Shown here: positions 60,703 through 64,000 of the stretch, in pieces
How positions within the stretch are numbered: the stretch's first letter is position 1
Layout: each line of letters starts with the position of its first letter
Source: Bacillus sp. B-jedd
Lineage (GTDB): Bacteria > Bacillota > Bacilli > Bacillales > Cytobacillaceae
DNA: 64,000 nucleotides
Assembly (NCBI RefSeq): GCF_000821085.1
Contig: NZ_CCXR01000001.1
Span: forward strand, 2,005,001-2,069,000
Direction: 5' to 3'
Notes under the pieces: generated by a model
What the model saw: the letters and a program-made list of their open reading frames with translations, nothing else
Told to the model about the DNA's origin: nothing
Database searches by the model: none
Position numbers and translations under genes: made by a program

Positions 60703-60779
60703 TTGGGCCATGAAAGCAAATATTACAGCTGTTAGCCTAGTAGTAGAGACAACAACTGAAACTACTAGGGGGTTTTAAA

Positions 60780-61379
60780 ATGAATAGATTTATAAAACTA
60801 GTAATTGCAGCTGGTTTAATCTTTTCTATGTCAGCGTTTACGATGGCAGGCACGACAGAAGCTGCCACAACACACAAAGTAAAATCAGGTGAAACTTATT
60901 ACAAAATTGCAATCCAGCATGGCGTTCCCGTAAAAACACTCATGAGCGCGAACAATGCAAAAAGCCCGGCTTTAAACGCAGGAAGGAATTTAACGATTCC
61001 GAATTCTACTGTTACCGCAGCTGAAAAGGACTTAATGGCGCGTCTCGTCCGCGCTGAAGCAGTCGGTGAACCATACGCGGGTAAAGTTGCCGTTGCGACC
61101 GTCATTCTAAACCGTGTCGCCAGCAAAGATTTCCCGAACTCTGTAAAAGGCGTTGTTAATCAGGTCTCCAATGGCCACTATGCTTTTACTCCGGTCCAAA
61201 ATGGCCAAATTAACAAGCCGGCGGACGCTGCATCAAAGCGCGCAGTGAACGAAGCACTCGCTTTTAAAGGCCAAGGCAAAGGAAGCCTGTTCTTCTACAA
61301 CCCGAAAACTGCCGTAAGTAAATGGATCTTTTCACGTCAAACTACCGTCACAATCGGCAACCATCGCTTTGCAAAATAA
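60780..61379 (+). CDS. LysM plus SleB-type cell-wall hydrolase
   Basis: 199 residues. Signal peptide 1-28 (ending TEAATT), one LysM domain at about 31-75 (HKVKSGETYYKIAIQHGVPV), and a Hydrolase_2/SleB domain at about 80-199 (DLMARLVRAEAVGEPYAGKV; the Glu after RAE is the presumed catalytic residue). Similar in order to B. subtilis YkvT. Acts on peptidoglycan outside the cell, during growth or germination. AGGGGG site precedes the ATG. Confidence 0.92.
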   Translation: MNRFIKLVIAAGLIFSMSAFTMAGTTEAATTHKVKSGETYYKIAIQHGVPVKTLMSANNAKSPALNAGRNLTIPNSTVTAAEKDLMARLVRAEAVGEPYAGKVAVATVILNRVASKDFPNSVKGVVNQVSNGHYAFTPVQNGQINKPADAASKRAVNEALAFKGQGKGSLFFYNPKTAVSKWIFSRQTTVTIGNHRFAK

Positions 61380-61390
61380 AAATCTTCTGG

Positions 61391-61421
61391 AGCATCATCC
61401 TTTATGGGTGGTGCTTTTTTG
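61391..61421 (+). terminator. Terminator of the LysM-hydrolase gene
   Basis: AGCATCATCC, loop TTTATG, GGTGGTGCT with T6 (two G-U pairs). Confidence 0.75.
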
Positions 61422-61495
61422 TGGTTCTGTACGACTTTGTGAGAAGAAAAGAAGCTAGCTGCTGGAATAGAGGTTTCTTTTTGATATGGAAGCCA

Positions 61496-62012
61496 GGTGT
61501 TGGGACAAAGCCGCGCTCATTTCTTTGCGCTCTGTCCCAAGCTGCTCTGTGTTGGGACAGTGTCTGGCTCATTTCCTTGCGATCTGTCCGAAGTTGATCC
61601 CTGTTGGGACAAAGCCTTGCTCATTTCCTTGCGATTTGTCCCAAGTTGATCCATGTTGGGACAAAGCCGCGCTCATTTCTTTGCAATCTGTCCCAAGTTG
61701 ATTCGTGTTGGGACAAAGCCGCGTTCGTTTCTTTGCGATTTGTCCCAAGTTGATCCCTGTTGGGACAAAGCCTTGCTCATTTCTTTGCGCTCTGTCCCAA
61801 GCTGCTCTGTGTTGGGACAGTGTCTGGCTCATTTCCTTGCGATCTGTCCCAAGTTACCACATGTTGGGACAAAGTCGTGCTCATTTCTTTGAGCTCTGTC
61901 CCAAGCTGCTCTGTGTTGGGACAGTGTCTGGCTCATTTCCTTGCGATCTGTCCCAAGTTACCACATGTTGGGACAAAGCCGCGCTTATTTCCTTACACTC
62001 TGTCCCAAGTGG
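61496..62012. repeat. Hairpin array 2 (arms TGTCCCAA/TTGGGACA)
   Basis: About ten hairpins with the same arms as array 1, at about 48-54-base intervals. Loops are GTTGATCCCTG-, GCTGCTCTGTG- or GTTACCACATG-like. Inter-hairpin segments are CAAAGCCGCGCTCATTTCTT- or CAGTGTCTGGCTCATTTCCT-like. It follows the terminator of the cell-wall hydrolase gene. Six-frame open reading frames (for example 61569-61832 minus) arise from the repeat only. Confidence 0.85.
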
Positions 62013-62206
62013 CCCCCTTTTATAAAATCGCCTCTCAAGCCAGCTATGTAAACGGCAAATTAAAATTTCCAAGCCTAGTATCAACGATAGCTGCCATTCC
62101 GTCACTCCTTGTTCAGTAAAATTTTGGATGAAAGAAAGGGGAAAATGTCATTTATCTCGAATACAATCAATAGAACAAAAGAACAAAAGATCTTACGGGG
62201 GAAACA

Positions 62207-63262
62207 ATGAAAAAATACATACTGCCAATCGGGATACTGATTATTTCCTTTTTCTTTCTTAATTTTGTCAACGAGCCAACGGGAAAAAGTGACAATGAAA
62301 AAGTTAACAACATAGAAGAAAAGAAAGAGAAGCCGCCTTTCGAACCTGAACTGATATCTGAAGAGGGCCAGCATGTCAAGCCAACCAAGCTATACCAAGG
62401 GACTAATATGACTGCTAAGCTTCCAAAAAAAGAGGTTGAAGAAGCAGCCAAAAGGGCAGAAACACTGGAAATCGGCCCTTATATGCAATCGTATTTTTCT
62501 TTTGAAATATATCCAAACGATATTACCATATCCGAGTGGCATAATGGCCAAGAATCCGAACTAGATAATAGCAATACCTACGAATCCGGCGGATTACCGG
62601 GGGTAAAACTTCTGATCCTAAGGACGCAATGGGAGAATAAGGACGCCGCAGTCTATTTAGCTAAAGTCAGGGTGAAAAACGTTTACTCCTATCAAAAGTT
62701 TCTATCCACTGACAATAATAATTTTACGGTGATCGGTTTTTTCGAGGAGGGAGATTTGAAGATTGAAATGCCAAAGCCGGTAAAAGATTTTTACTCTGTT
62801 GCGCTTCTTCAGGGAACACTGGCGTCTTTCAAAGACAACTTACCTGAACTCGACATCGAGAAGCTGCCTTCCTACTATGTTTTTAAAAAAGGTAAGATTA
62901 AGTACAAAACAAAGGATTATGATCAGTTGCATGCCTTTTTAAACCAGGACAATATCTATACATATGAAGGGAACAACGATAATTGGCAAGTCCGTTTTAC
63001 CGTAAACCAAAATCTGCGTGTAACTAGTCATGACCTCACAATTCAATACATTGGTAAAAACAAAAAAAGCCTGTCTGCCGTTAGTTTTGAACTTGTAAGT
63101 CCTTCCTGGGGCTGGTATGAGGAGGCCATCAACATCGAACAGGATGGCAGATACCAAGTCGGGATGGAAATGGATATGGAAATATCCAAAGAAGACATTT
63201 ATAAATGCATCATCAAGTGGGACGGAATGGAAGAAGAGATAACTCTGAAATATGCTGAGTAG
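62207..63262 (+). CDS. Exported protein, first of two tandem paralogues
   Basis: 351 residues. N-terminal anchor MKKYILPIGILIISFFFLNF, charged linker (EEKKEKPPFEPELI), then an extracytoplasmic domain with GLPGVKLLILRTQWENKDAA and KFLSTDNNNFTVIGFFEEGD. No family recognised. AGGGGGAAACA precedes the ATG. The next gene is a diverged copy. Confidence 0.75.
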   Translation: MKKYILPIGILIISFFFLNFVNEPTGKSDNEKVNNIEEKKEKPPFEPELISEEGQHVKPTKLYQGTNMTAKLPKKEVEEAAKRAETLEIGPYMQSYFSFEIYPNDITISEWHNGQESELDNSNTYESGGLPGVKLLILRTQWENKDAAVYLAKVRVKNVYSYQKFLSTDNNNFTVIGFFEEGDLKIEMPKPVKDFYSVALLQGTLASFKDNLPELDIEKLPSYYVFKKGKIKYKTKDYDQLHAFLNQDNIYTYEGNNDNWQVRFTVNQNLRVTSHDLTIQYIGKNKKSLSAVSFELVSPSWGWYEEAINIEQDGRYQVGMEMDMEISKEDIYKCIIKWDGMEEEITLKYAE

Positions 63263-63370
63263 GCCAACTCGCCTCCACAAAGAGCTATAAGAGTTCAGAG
63301 CTATTTTTGCAAAAAAATTCAATTTAAAAATCGTTAAAAAATTGCTTGCATCACAAATGAGGGAGAATGA

Positions 63371-64000
63371 ATGAAAAAATACATACTGCCAATTGGCATA
63401 CTAATTATCTCCGTATTCTTTCTAAATCAGTTCATTGAACCGAAGGAAGAAAAGAAGGCCATTCCAACAGAGGCAAAAACATTTCCCGTTCCGGAAATCA
63501 TTTCCCCCATGGAAAGAGGAAAAGCTATCTTACTTTCTAAAGGGGACAGTGAAAGAAGACTGACAAAGAGTGAAATAGTTAAAGCGGGGAAGGAAGTGAA
63601 AGAGCTTGAAGTCCATCCCTATTATATGATGACTGTCTCATTTTTCGCTGCAGAAAAGCCGGAAATGAAGGTGACGGAATGGGATCCAGAAAAAGGTGAA
63701 GAATATGCCCCCGACAGCCAGGAATTTTTCGGGTTTGTGAAACCGGGATTTAAAACGCTCATTATCCGGGCGAAATGGCAGGACGGAACCTCCGCTATTT
63801 ACATGGCAAAAATAAGGGTGAAAAAAGAGTATTCCTACCAGGACGTTCTTTCACCTAACCTGGATGAATATACCGTAATGGGGATATTTGATTCCTCAGA
63901 GCCCGGGGATGAAGCAATGCCTGAGTCAAAAATAGGATTGTATAGAACTACCTCTTTACATCTGTTTGGAGGAGCAAATGATTTAAAAAACACCTACCCT
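63371..64000 (+). CDS. Exported protein, second tandem paralogue (3' end outside window)
   Basis: Open from the ATG at 63371 (AGGGAGAATGA upstream) to the last base, 210 codons without stop. Begins MKKYILPIGILIISVFFLNQ, nearly identical to its neighbour, and keeps the order of blocks: GFVKPGFKTLIIRAKWQDGT and VKKEYSYQDVLSPNLDEYTV correspond to the neighbour's GLPGVKLLILRTQW and VKNVYSYQKFLSTD. Tandem duplication, with fast divergence of the outer domain and conservation of the anchor. Confidence 0.75.
   Translation, partial: MKKYILPIGILIISVFFLNQFIEPKEEKKAIPTEAKTFPVPEIISPMERGKAILLSKGDSERRLTKSEIVKAGKEVKELEVHPYYMMTVSFFAAEKPEMKVTEWDPEKGEEYAPDSQEFFGFVKPGFKTLIIRAKWQDGTSAIYMAKIRVKKEYSYQDVLSPNLDEYTVMGIFDSSEPGDEAMPESKIGLYRTTSLHLFGGANDLKNTYP

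Noticed and set aside
60577..60779. ydaO-type c-di-AMP riboswitch
   Set aside because: The conserved GGGGAACC-type segments and pseudoknot bases of that class cannot be found; only generic hairpins are visible.
61486..62119. Several overlapping frames of 70-119 codons
   Set aside because: They are translations of the hairpin array in different frames (repeating CWDKAALISL-type words) without ribosome sites.

Overview
The window looks like chromosome of a Gram-positive, spore-forming Bacillaceae (Bacillus, Mesobacillus or Neobacillus type). The evidence is strong GGAGG-type ribosome sites, frequent TTG and GTG starts, an alpha/beta small acid-soluble spore protein, a LysM plus GH18 protein of the YaaH/SleL spore type, a LysM plus SleB-type hydrolase, a WYL regulator with its GyrI-like partner, and PurR-like control of guaC.

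Layout. 1-14.2 kb: ordinary accessory and housekeeping genes (end of an RCC1-repeat protein, VOC protein, two nucleotidyltransferases, CDGSH protein, YeiH-type transporter, guaC, LysE exporter, GNAT, replication-initiator-like HTH protein) plus two ECF sigma/membrane-partner pairs. 14.5-31.85 kb: an AT-rich array of about 27 small, mostly same-strand genes. They are separated by about 33 copies of one repeat family whose full form is about 85-110 bp. The genes are lipoproteins, one- to four-helix membrane proteins, DUF3888, DUF4177, Nudix, a zinc ribbon, and a third ECF sigma/partner pair. The layout is that of a gene-cassette array, but no recombinase is present in the window. 32-41 kb: return to ordinary genes (LysM-GH18, DUF3626, WYL regulator and partner, CBS/ACT protein, GntR plus DUF1648 membrane protein). 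41.2-50.3 kb: one giant secreted subtilase of about 3050 residues with five repeated 'carboxypeptidase-regulatory plus Rossmann-like' modules. 50.4-51.0 kb and 61.5-62.0 kb: two tandem arrays of hairpins that share the same arms (TGTCCCAA/TTGGGACA) but have different sequence between hairpins. 52.1-59.0 kb: a sialic-acid catabolic operon (nanA, ABC binding protein, two permeases, nanE, nanK, RpiR-type regulator) with cre-like sites at its promoter, four intercistronic hairpins and no ATPase gene. 59.3-64 kb: spore protein, cell-wall hydrolase behind a structured leader, and two tandem paralogous exported proteins, the last cut by the window edge.

The most unusual item is the cassette-like array. 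Each full repeat has a left half that folds as an intrinsic terminator whose arms vary while pairing is kept, and a right half (consensus TTGAACAAACGGGGCAG). Both halves carry a TTRAACWAACGGG core. Short repeats look like left-flank/right-tail chimeras joined at that core. One gene occurs twice, with the two copies ending at repeat cores. This is what recombination at the core would leave. The mechanism is inference, and homologous recombination or a transposable repeat could also explain it.
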